64,000 bases of DNA from Angiostrongylus vasorum (Eukaryota; Nematoda; Chromadorea; Rhabditida; Metastrongylidae), in assembly GCA_018806985.1 (NCBI GenBank), contig JADANN010000465.1, positions 1,054,001-1,118,000 on the forward strand. The letters run 5' to 3'. Every line of letters starts with the position of its first letter. Position 1 is the first letter of the stretch. The notes below the pieces were generated by a model that made no database searches, was not told the DNA's origin, and was given only the letters and a program-made list of their open reading frames with translations. The position numbers were made by a program, and so were the translations under genes. Shown here in pieces: positions 54,761-64,000 of this stretch.

Positions 54761-55279
54761 AAATATCATGTCGGATTTCGGAAGAGAGAACCGGTGGTAC
54801 AGCATAGCCATCCTACTTTATTTCATATGACGGGAGGTGGACGTGGATATCGAAGAGATCTGAGTAGTGTTCGTGAACGATTTTCTCCATTGCCCTTCTG
54901 GACGCTGTAACTGTTCCGTCTAGGCGGCAGACTGCAATCATCTTGGTCTTGTAATTGGCAGAGCTTCGGTGGGCTTTACGAATGCTTTTCGCAGCCTCTG
55001 CAGCTTCGACCTATTACTGCTGCTCTTCTCTCTTTAAAATCTACTTTTATCGCCTGTCTGCACTGTTTTGCAAGTTCGGACGTTACTTGCGGTCGCTTCC
55101 AGCTCGTGCGATTCCACGCTGGCGTATCAGCTCGATTGTTTCTAGAAACAAACCTCGCTTTGTGAGTTTCGAAATTCTCAGCTTTCATAGCGCTAACGTG
55201 AAGGCGTTGAATGAACTGATCGCATTCCTTGTCGGTATTATCGACAACGGCATCTTCTCAACAGCCGATTAATGAATTG

Positions 55280-55995
55280 AATAAGTCCCAGTTTATAGTG
55301 GTTTTGGGACTTCGTTTTTTTGAATTTAGCGACTTTCTCCTTTCCGTGGAAAAATGGAATCTTGTTCGAAGGAGGCGATGGTCTGATCCCGTTTAAAATT
55401 TCGGGACACCAGCGGCATTAGTCCAGCATTGAGAGTGGGCGTTCTGGACTTGCGAGTTACCATGAACAGTCTTGATAGACCCATAGCCGCTAACAGTGCT
55501 TGTTCATGTCTTATCCGTCGATCTCTATATATGACGTTCTTCAGAAGTTCTTCTGGGTCCAATCTTAGCGTTCAAAATTTCAACAAAGAGCTTGAAGAAT
55601 GTATAGTCTTCTCTGCAGCACTTCTATAAGGCCGTATAGAGCGCTACGACTTCATCTTTATCAAGGCTTAATTTTAGTGCATAAACGACGAATATTGTCA
55701 AGACTGGTATTGATCCACATTTCTTTAATCGTAGTCGTCCAGTTCGGGTTGTTAGTTGTTCGAATGAATCGATGTTCATGGACAAACTCGTGTTGACGAG
55801 AATGCCGACGCCGCCGACTCCTCTACTGTCGTATGCTCCGGGGAACAGTTCTCCTCTGGTGTCATTGACGGCGTTGAATGGGTGGCGTTGTCTCGTCTCG
55901 GCCCGGCCGATGACATCGTACCCTTCTCGCTTGCTTGATCAAGTCTTCTATCGATGAGTCGGGTGCAAGTGTACGTGCATTGTAGGTGCACATCG
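55280..55995 (-). pseudogene. RTE apurinic-type endonuclease region
   Basis: The - strand reads CTYNARTLA at about 55990, then [40 protein letters not shown] with LVNTS, GRLRLKKCGSIPVLTIFVVY with AL, and near the end GSDHRLLR. C-T-Y-N-A-R-T-L, the G-G-V-G-I/V strand and S-D-H-R/x-L are standard landmarks of the APE domain in this family; SDHR contains the conserved Asp-His pair. The frame is interrupted after VEILNAKIGPRR. Confidence 0.8.
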
Positions 55996-56560
55996 TACAC
56001 CTTAGTACTCTGCGATTTAGCCAGCCTAGAATGGCCTTGAGGTTTTAGCACCCTGTCCGTACTTGTCCTACCCAACGCTACCGTATAAGGGGCTCTTTCG
56101 GGGTCAGATAATTGGAATCCGTTTATTTTACTGTGTTTACCTTTCTCACACCCACATATAGCTTACCGAACTGTGAAGGTGGTGGCTGGGTATACTCATG
56201 GGTAGCGTGCCCGGAGTGAACGTGGGAGTTTATTTTTTGCGTGCGACTCCTATCCGCCTCCCGATGTATTTCCCTGTTACTTCATTGCAGGATTTTGGCC
56301 CAATTGACTCGTAGATTACAATCCGCATAAACGAGAGGGCACCCACACACGCATGCATGAATACGCCTTTCGAATACAGAAAGTACGGGCCAAATCGGCG
56401 CAGCAGAAGCAGGGAGTCCATCTCTGAATCCGTCTGAGGGAAGTGTAACATCCCTTTTGGTCGGCTGTTAATCCTCAATGCGCCATCTGCGGGACGCGCC
56501 ACGTTGCCCTACGACTAACCAGCATGAGATCCCTTTATGAAGGAGATCCGTGATGTTGGG

Positions 56561-56696
56561 TCATATAAATAAAGATAACATAGAAAAACATATACTCTTC
56601 CGCAATTGGATTTATGGCAACCTTTTCTTTTTTTAAATATCGTCACATTCGACCACGACAGTTTCTAACCGTCTACATATATTCTTACTTACTTAC
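56561..56696. other. no gene seen
   Basis: Short AT-rich gap between the RTE 5' end and a family B copy. Confidence 0.3.
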
Positions 56697-57075
56697 TTGA
56701 TACATGAATGGCCCGTCCTCACTGATTGCACTGGCCGCAGCATCATCCCCATTATTCGGAGATTGTGCTTGTGCAGTTAAGCCATTTGCGCTTCCTTGGA
56801 ATCCCGAGGTCAGCCTAGCCAAAGTATGCCCCAGGTTAAGGGGCAGTCGCAGCCCTTGTGGATCAAGGGAGATTTGCCACCGTGCGACTTTAATACCAGG
56901 GCGACGGTGGATCGTGGTACTGGTTTACTCTTAGCTAGGCTGCTTGATGGAAACGCTAGACTCCTTCTCAGCTTGGGAGACTCTGCCAGGGGGATGAATC
57001 CACCCGCTGTACATCGCAGCCCGACATCCCGGAGCACCTTCCAGACACGATAAGGCGGTAAATTGTTGGGTGGTA
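56697..57075 (-). repeat. Family B element, copy 7
   Basis: Full length. LINE-derived end at 56740-56697 (read on -: CAATCAGTGAGGACGGGCCA, TTCATGTATCAAGTAAGTAA). Here the short-repeat end has drifted to CAAGTAAGTAAGTAAG. Confidence 0.75.
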
Positions 57076-60000
57076 TATTATACTTTTTATATTTTTATTT
57101 TTAGTATGTTCTTGCTCCTCGAAAATTGGTACTATGCGGATTTACGAGGAATTCTGCGAAGTTCCCACTATTTCCGAGATTTGGAACTTGTTCTCTGCAG
57201 TTATACTTTGAAATTTGGTCACCTTGTTGTTATAAAAGTAGTCTAGAATTATCTGCAATCAGCAATCATTTGTCAAATGGGCACTTGGGAGCAGCTCGTG
57301 TGTTCCTTTTTTGTTGGAACAATACCCCATCGCTAAAGCACCGCTCCGAAAAAGGACTGAACACGAGAACAACATCATTGAGGAATATTTTTTAATGTTC
57401 TAAGCATCCCAGTATGTTGAAAGTCTTACAAAGCTGATTTCCCATAAATATTGTACTTTCGATATCAGTGTATCATGTGATATATGTATCATCTCATTCT
57501 TATGTGTACGTACTATTGCGTAATTCCGACTTAGCTGAACCTCTTAAGTGAATATATCTGTGATATTCGCTTGAAACTAAGGCAGCTCACTGGATTAGAA
57601 GTGTTCAAATTAAATCTAGTCGGTCAAGAGTCGGACATGGTTGTAAAGCGAGTGTCTTTGCTGGTTTTTCTTCATATTTTGTGATCGCGTAGTGCTAAAT
57701 AAAACTAGGAAAGTCGTATTTTTAATTAGTGTTTAGTGCCTTCGCTTATAAGCATACACGCAACAAGAAGTAGTTTTTGTGTAGCGACAAGATCGTTTGA
57801 GAGTACGGCGCACAGCACGGTGAATTTTGAAGAATTCTTCTAAAAGGAGTTTTTTTTGAATTATTAACTGTGGATAATGGCCTTATAAACGTCTAGCAGA
57901 ACATCTGTGTTGGATAAACAACTGAGTGTATACAAAAACCGCTCAAAAAACTTCGCTGGAGATTAAGCAGCGAGGAAGTATGCATTGATGTCAATGCGTG
58001 TTAAAACTCGTGTTTAGTAAGCCGAACTCTACCCGCTGTTTCTGTCAGTTTGCTCGATTATTAGTTCTATGCTTGAAAAACGTCCTCATGATGATGTGTC
58101 TTGAAACCCATTTAGTGTTTTTTTCTTTGAAATTCTTTTTCCATTTGAAATGGGAAGCTGTTGAATTAGTGTCCGCATCATACGCATAAGAGTTTTCAGC
58201 CGTTGCTATGTCACATAGCACGAACGTCCTTTAAGTGTAGTAAGCATTATCTCTCTCGACCATTTCGATGACGTTTCTGTCACAACGAACTGTGGATCGT
58301 GAGCGTGAACTTAATAGTTGTGATGAATCTGACAACATTACGTGGTCTCTTTTGTGTCCCATTCTGAAACTCGTCATGGCACCAAGCCTGTGTTCATCCT
58401 GATGTATGGATATTTTGTCTAGATCCTAATTCAGTCGGTGCTGTTTTTATCTAGAGATTATCACTAACCCAGCGATTTTGGTGGTAAAAACAGCCTGATT
58501 GCCTCGAGACATAGTCGAGCTTTGGAGCGTATACTGTTGCACGTGGTGTCTACTGTTTGCTATACTCTCTTCTAAATACTCATCACTGAAAATGTCAATT
58601 CTGTTTATAGCTTTGGAAATTCTTCCATGAAAATTTTGTGCTACGTTGGGAATTCGCAATTGCTCAATGCTGTTATGCATTTTGGCCAGCTTCACCATAA
58701 CATATACTACTAGAAGTTGATCGGTTTTTACTGGACAGTTGTGTGTTGTACTCAGTCATATTTTCTCTTACGACACTTGTCTAGTGCTCTGTTCCGCATC
58801 CCTGGAGACCTTCTTCTGATGAATATGTTGTTGTTCGCAATGAGAGCCGAATCAACTCAAAGCTTTCGTTGTGCTCAACTAGCTAACTTTTGACAAGTGG
58901 GTTTGATGTTGTCGTGTTTCATAACAAATGGAATTTCGTTTCAAAATCTAGTAGCCGGCTTAACACCCAGTTATTTCGGCTGATTCGGCCTTGATTTTTT
59001 CTTTATTCTCTTGACTAGGCAAACCCTATAACCACTTGTTGATTGTCACCACATCACCGTAATCCATAGTTTGGTGTGAGTGAAGGGATGAAAAAAGACA
59101 AGTTCTATAGTAATCCAAAGTTGGATTTGACTGATTACGTTGTACCATATCCTAGGGTGGTAGTCGTCTAGAGCACTTTAGTTCCATTTTCATCAATCTT
59201 TGTCGCTTTTACGCACTAAGAGTGCTAGTCAGCTTTCGACCTCTGACTCTAATAATCCTCCCTTCTGCTTCATAATAAATTCAATTTTTTCCGTACTTCT
59301 GGTGGTTTGTGGTGTAGTATTTTTCTCTTTTCTGCTCTGTATGATCTTCTTTGTTACTTTTTAGCATTGTTCTTCTCTACACCACCATTCTTAAAAAAGG
59401 CGACAGATTTCTGTTACCGTATTCATATCACTTCACCTTCGCTGAACTTCTTCTTGGTTCTTTCTGTTCTGCTTTGTTCTTTTGTTTCTTTCCATACTTT
59501 TTCCCGATCCGTTCGAGAAGGCATGTGTTTTCGGCGAGCTTATACGAAGACCAACGTTTTTCTTCTTTGAGCTAAATCGAAAACAAACTTTTTTTCAGCA
59601 AAACGTCTTGTTTGTAGAGGAGAAAACATTTCAGACCAAGTGCATGTATTTTTTATATGAAAGAATTTGTCTTCATCCAAGTGCGATGTGAGACAGCAGC
59701 AGTCTTTTTTTGTGTGTCTTTTTCTTCCCCATCTTCCATCTTTAGCGCTGTTTAATGGAGTTAACTACGTCTTTGCTTAACGTCGATAAATTGTTCTGTC
59801 TAGTCTTTTACCTATTTCGTTTCGTTCCTAACAAGTGAAACACTCAAAGGAGTGCTAAACTCAATCAATATCGTTTTTCATCACTTTGTAGTAGAAGAGT
59901 GGAGAACAAGAAACGTAGTTCAACACGCAGAGAGTGCGAATCGTTTGCCAAGGTTGATATTAATCTAGAAGATGAGCAGAAAAGGGAGAAAAAGTGGAGA

Positions 60001-60114
60001 GAAACGAAAGGCGTGAACTCGGATTCGTACTCGTATATTGTCACTGCGAATGATTCTTGGAAAATGAGATAGGAGATAAGAGGAACATATCTGCCGACCA
60101 ATTTGTGTGTACAG
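57076..60114. other. no gene seen in 3 kb; one coding-like - strand frame
   Basis: No family repeats were recognised. An 83-codon - frame at 58698-58447 (MVKLAKMHNSIEQLRIPNVA, RISKAINRIDIFSDEYLEES) has protein-like composition, but no splice signals of note and no family that I know. The region 59300-59700 is T-rich. Confidence 0.25.
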
Positions 60115-60475
60115 TTTCTTGGATACTTGGATACGTGGACGGCCCGTCCTCACTAGTTCTGCGGGTTTTTTCTCCATTTTTTCGGAGTTTTGCTCGTTTA
60201 GCTACTTTGTTTCCCTGAACCGAGCTCGTCTCCACCACAGGCAGTCGCGGCCCTTGTAGAGTAGAGGGAGATTTGCCACCATGCGACTAGTTTCATACCA
60301 GGAAGCTGGTGGATCCTGGTATTGGTTTACTCCTAGCTGGGCTTCCTTATGGAAATGCCGGACTCCTTCTCAGCTTGGGAGACCCTGCGGAGGGATGAAT
60401 CTCCCCGCTGGACATTGCAGCCTGACACCCAGGAACACATCCCAGCTACGATGAGGCGGTAAATCGTTGGGAGGG
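60115..60475 (-). repeat. Family B element, copy 8
   Basis: Head near 60475-60455 (CTCCCAACGATTTACCGCC read on -). End GAGGACGGGCCGTCCACGTA, TCCAAGTATCCAAGAAACTG: two and a half short-repeat units. The middle has a 30-base deletion relative to copy 6. Confidence 0.78.
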
Positions 60476-61083
60476 TGCGTACACTATGTATAACCACTCA
60501 CTTTTCATTATCCGTTGATGGAAGTGGAAGCTTTTAGTTATACTATCAGCTTTAGAGAATTTACTGTGGCAGCAATTTGGCGGCATATTGCTATGAATGA
60601 CGGAACCACAGGAGTGACTCGCAACTGAACCACTGTTTAACCGACGACGTCAACTTGTAACATTGGCTGATTGGTTCTAAAGTTGGTTACTTCAGTGTTG
60701 CCAAAAGCGAGCACTGAAACCGAAGATTGTCATGGCCAGTCACAGCACCTCTAGAACTCCGCTATCGTGGCGGCTGGAGTGGTAACCCGTCACGTCACTT
60801 CCGACCCCTATGAATGAACTGACATTCAGCCTTACTCTGATCGATCTACGCGCACCCACATATTTTGTCTTCTTTGAGACTCTTATTTTTAATAAAATGT
60901 TGCAATTAGCTTCCGTTGTCTCATATTTCATTCCTGAATTCCATTAAAGACGCACTCAAATAACGGGATTTTTCATGGCGTTCTACTATATAAAATGGGA
61001 ATCTCGTTTTTCCTCATTGTTGCTTCACATGGCTCTCTTTAGTGTTATAATGTAGTTATGCACAATATTCCACAATTCCATAG
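60476..61083. other. no gene seen
   Basis: Unassigned unique sequence. Confidence 0.3.
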
Positions 61084-61300
61084 TGATGCTCAGCTATGAG
61101 CAAATCAACATCAGGAGTTGTACACGTTCACCGTGACAGAGACGTAATCCTTGTTCCATTGAACATACTAATTATTCAAATATTAGTCCTCTTCTGCGGG
61201 TTGGACTACCCCTGAATTCGATCTCAGAGTCCCCACTGTAGGTGGGTATTCTCGAGATAGCTGATAGATTGCTAAACATGGATGAAAAATGGACATGCAG
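61084..61300. repeat. Family D element, decayed copy 10
   Basis: AGTGATGCTCAGCTATGAGC, then GAATTCGATCTCAGAGTCCC and TCTCGAGATAGCTGATAG keep traces of the arm pair. Low identity. Confidence 0.35.
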
Positions 61301-62408
61301 TAGGTAGCCTCATAGGTTGAAGATTTGGTCAGTATCTGTTTCGCGTTGACTTCGCCACATGCATTGACACCTTTCTACATATGTGCCGGGATGTGTTTTG
61401 ATGAACGAAAATTGTTTTCTGCAGTTCGATTCAGTTAAGAACTTTAAATCAACCAGCTACTAGGTACATTGGAAGTGGCTTAGGGTCGCTTCCAAAAATT
61501 ATTCCAACATCTATTTCGAAAGAGTCCAACAAACTAGCATATAACTCCATTGGGAAAGCCGTGAGCGCTGTAATCAGTTTTGTCTAGTAAAGAATCCTGT
61601 CCCAATTTACAAGATCCCAAGTTCTCTCGGTCCTATTGTGAGTTATCTGATTTCAGAATATCTGTTAGTCTTCCGTTCTTGTTATGACGTTGGCAACAGG
61701 GCTTCCTTTGAAGTTATTTGTATCTCCCTTCTACATAAACGTCTTTCAGCAAGTGCAGTTCGTTAGCAGCATCACGAAAACGCCCAATTAATTTCTCAGC
61801 AAGTTTATATTCCGCATCGTCGTCGCTATCGATTCCTTAATGATATCGTTAGAGCTGCATATAAGGATACATATTGGCCATTAGTGAAAAAAAAACAGCT
61901 TTGGTTGCCTATACTTGTGTGCTTTTCCGACCATGGATCACAACAAAAAAACATTTAACGGAATGCGAATCGCGTGCAATACTCGGCTTTTTTCTGCCTT
62001 CTATGCGACTTCTCTGGAATTTCCACATGTTCTCTAAAACTCTCCGCCGCGCTTCTAATCTAGCACTAACTCGTAATCCTTTTGTAGGCTATTGTAAATT
62101 AATGACTGAGAGCTGTAAAACACGAGTTCCGCTCTTCGTCATGCTACTTAGATGTGCGTAAACAAAGTGGTTTGCTTCACATGTTGTGGCGACACCAATG
62201 TTTCCATCCGTCTTTCTCACTTGCAGCCATCATCAAGGAACTGGTTGTCTCCGTATTTGAGTTCAACTCCGAATTGATAACCTTAATGGTTGTCCAATAA
62301 TACCTACGTGCTCTGCTGAGGGGTTCTCAAGTTAGTCACGCGAAGGTGTTCCTCGATCTGCATCACAACCAATCACCTATCCATGTGAATCTGATGGAGG
62401 TTTATTAC
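61301..62408. other. no certain gene; possible further exon on -
   Basis: On the - strand, around 62280-62225, GTTGAACTCAAATACGGAGA, CAACCAGTTCCTTGATGATG, GCTGCAA followed by GTGAGA is open and coding-like (VELKYGDNQFLDDGC) and ends at a good donor. Its acceptor and frame do not join cleanly to the exon at 62.4-62.6 kb, so I do not call it. Confidence 0.25.
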
Positions 62409-62597
62409 CTCGCGATGTGTTATATGGCGGGTATTCTTATAGTGGTGATGGTTTCTGCCATTAGTAAATGTACCAGTCATGGACAATATTTTTAGCCCGT
62501 TTTCATCGTACCATAGAGTATTGTGAGATTTTCCATAGATCTGTTGTCCACCGGGAACTCCATATACAATTTCAAAATCGAAACTCAGCGAATTTTT
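62409..62597 (-). CDS. candidate internal exon of an unidentified - strand gene
   Basis: Exactly 63 codons, phase 0 at both ends, after acceptor TTGCAGCTGCAG and before donor GTAATA. It reads KNSLSFDFEIVYGVPGGQQI, YGKSHNTLWYDENGLKILSM, TGTFTNGRNHHHYKNTRHIT, HRE. Balanced composition (G, N, H, Y, W) and framing by good splice sites speak for a real exon. I do not recognise the family; the G-V-P-G-G-Q-x-I-Y-G-K-S-H-N-T-x-W-Y-D string is distinctive. No certain neighbouring exons were found; a possible one is at about 62.23-62.28 kb. Confidence 0.35.
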
Positions 62598-64000
62598 CTG
62601 CAGCTGCAATATATTCCTTATTTTGACGACGTTCATTATATTTTTGTCAATGTCGTTTCATGAATGCAGTAGTTATGTTTAACGGGAAATGATTATGGTA
62701 ACGAAGAACTTTCAGTGATTTTTAAAAAAACACTTTAAGTTGCCTATTTTTTTTTCTTACGTACCAATGACTAGTGCTAATAGGAGGTAATAGGGATAGG
62801 GATAGTAGGAACAGTGCTAATAGGAGAGTTAGATTCGTGTTTGTAACTATGGTCTTAGGCTTGTGGCTTACGACCTGACCAAACTGTGGCTTATAATAGC
62901 TGGATCTAAGGTAGAATATTCCGTTTATTTACCAACTCCAATTCTGCGGTTGCAATTTGCAGTTGACCGAAATTTCTAGTTTCTTATTGTGAGAAATCGT
63001 TTCACTTATGTAAAATTCTGCTTGTATGCTGGCAGTGAATTCTTTTCACTTATGTGAAGTTCTGCCCAGAGGCTGGTGGTGCGTTCTGTCTCCGTAGTTG
63101 AAAAAGTGCAGTGTGGTTAATCTATGAACGCTTTGAGGACCTAACAAGTACTTGAAAATAAACATTAATTCAAGGAATTTTGGAAACTTTTTTGCTAACT
63201 CAGTTCTCATAATTCTGAACCTCGAACGTCTGTTAAAGAGCGCTCTTGTATTGTGAACAACGAAAAAATGTTTGTTTAAGACGAAATGAAGTAGGAACAA
63301 AGTGAATAATAATTCATTAATTAAGTTGGCTCATATTTTGAAGAACAACGATATGCTCTCATGCCAACTAAAACATGTTAAGTGCGAATTCTTTTAGGTT
63401 AACAACTTGAGCATGGCCTTGTTTTGGGATCTAAGATCTATTATATTTCTATTAATGGTCCATAACTCTTTATCACTTACAGCGCTTTCTTCACCTCTTC
63501 TCCTCACTGTTGTCCATAACTACGTCTAATATTTTTCACGTCAATAAAAGTATTGATAATGGCAAGTACTGTAGCACTACCTAAACGTTCGGATACTTGT
63601 ATATCCTTTCTTACCATTGTGTAAAAGTCCTCATACAATCTCCATTCATTTCTTTGCTTCGCTTCTGTCGTTGAGATTAAATTCTTTTAAGCGCAATAAC
63701 TTTGATTATCACACTGGGATTTATAAATTAAATACTTCTGCTACGTCCATCAGCACACTTACATCCTTTAAGGATTGACTATGCACACTGCGACACCAAA
63801 GAAAAAGATGGCGCCGAAGTTTCGGTCAGCCTCTATAGAAGTTTTTGACATTCTGGCGTATTTTCGTTAAAAAAGATATTGTTGATTGTTATACATTCGG
63901 TGCTTGGGTTGATCGTTGACTTTTTTTGAAAGGTCCGAACGATTCATCCATCTTCCGTACAATTCTTCCTTGTTCGCAGTATTCACTGACCTCATTAGGT
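62598..64000. other. no gene seen; small local duplications
   Basis: TTCACTTATGTAAAATTCTG (63001) and TTCACTTATGTGAAGTTCTG (63046) begin two related 45-base units in tandem. GTGCTAATAGGAG occurs twice at 62775-62826 around GGGATAGGGATAG. The rest is AT-rich and unassigned. Confidence 0.35.

Larger units (their letters stand above)
53230..56560 (-). mobile_element. RTE-type non-LTR retrotransposon, nearly full length, inactivated
   Basis: About 3.3 kb on the - strand, the usual RTE length. From the 5' end: a leader whose translation (56502-56230) includes [20 protein letters not shown]; an endonuclease region from about 55990; a connecting region; RT motifs; and a C-terminal segment SPTRW ... 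YDGQRVP near 53420-53360. Numerous frameshifts and stops split the frame, so it cannot be autonomous. RTE elements encode one protein with APE endonuclease and RT and move by target-primed reverse transcription. The 3' end is set by loss of similarity near 53230 and is uncertain by some tens of bases. Confidence 0.85.

Noticed and set aside
54955..55272. 105-codon + frame over the RTE element
   Set aside because: Antisense shadow of the RTE linker region, whose - strand translation fits the known protein order.

Overview
This is nuclear DNA of a eukaryote, almost certainly a nematode and most likely a strongylid (hookworm-like) worm. The evidence is AT-rich sequence, short exons with GT..AG introns, an acceptor directly before a start codon (the layout of a spliced-leader site), and repeat families of kinds I associate with hookworm and Haemonchus genomes. 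The species is inference. There are no bacterial operons, rRNA or CRISPR arrays.

Only one gene is securely recognised. Four + strand exons (32464-32562, 34461-34568, 47256-47361, 47740-47825) join in frame into about 133 residues: an SH3 domain, a proline-rich linker and a very acidic D/E/W stretch. This is the N-terminus of a sorting nexin 9 family protein (C. elegans LST-4). The PX and BAR exons were not found and should lie beyond the window. Intron 2 is 12.7 kb and full of repeats. A phase-0 exon-like block on the - strand (62409-62597) may belong to a second, unidentified gene.

Most of the rest is repeats. (1) Penelope-like element (PLE) remnants: GIY-YIG endonuclease ends at 11.9-12.6, 28.2-28.9 and 45.6-45.97 kb, all on the - strand, plus many terminal-repeat pieces. 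Several pieces carry minimal hammerhead ribozyme (HHR) motifs; the best are at 14617-14656 and 41123-41162. (2) A nearly full-length but broken RTE-type retrotransposon on the - strand (about 53.23-56.56 kb). (3) The 3' end of a second non-LTR element (30.59-31.35 kb, -). (4) Family A, a tRNA-derived SINE of about 290 bp, at least 14 copies. (5) Family C, a tRNA-derived SINE whose tail encodes the last residues of a LINE protein. (6) Family B, about 390 bp, 8 copies, whose 3' end also encodes that LINE C-terminus and then runs into a variable CAAGTATC-type short repeat. (7) Family D, a fold-back element made of two inverted tRNA-like heads. (8) A mariner transposase remnant.

The parts appear to work as a retroelement community: families B and C share the 3' end of the 30.6-kb LINE, as expected of parasites of its machinery, while the HHRs belong to PLE terminal repeats. 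Family letters A-D are names used here only. Coordinates of repeat edges are by-eye estimates, usually within 10-30 bases.
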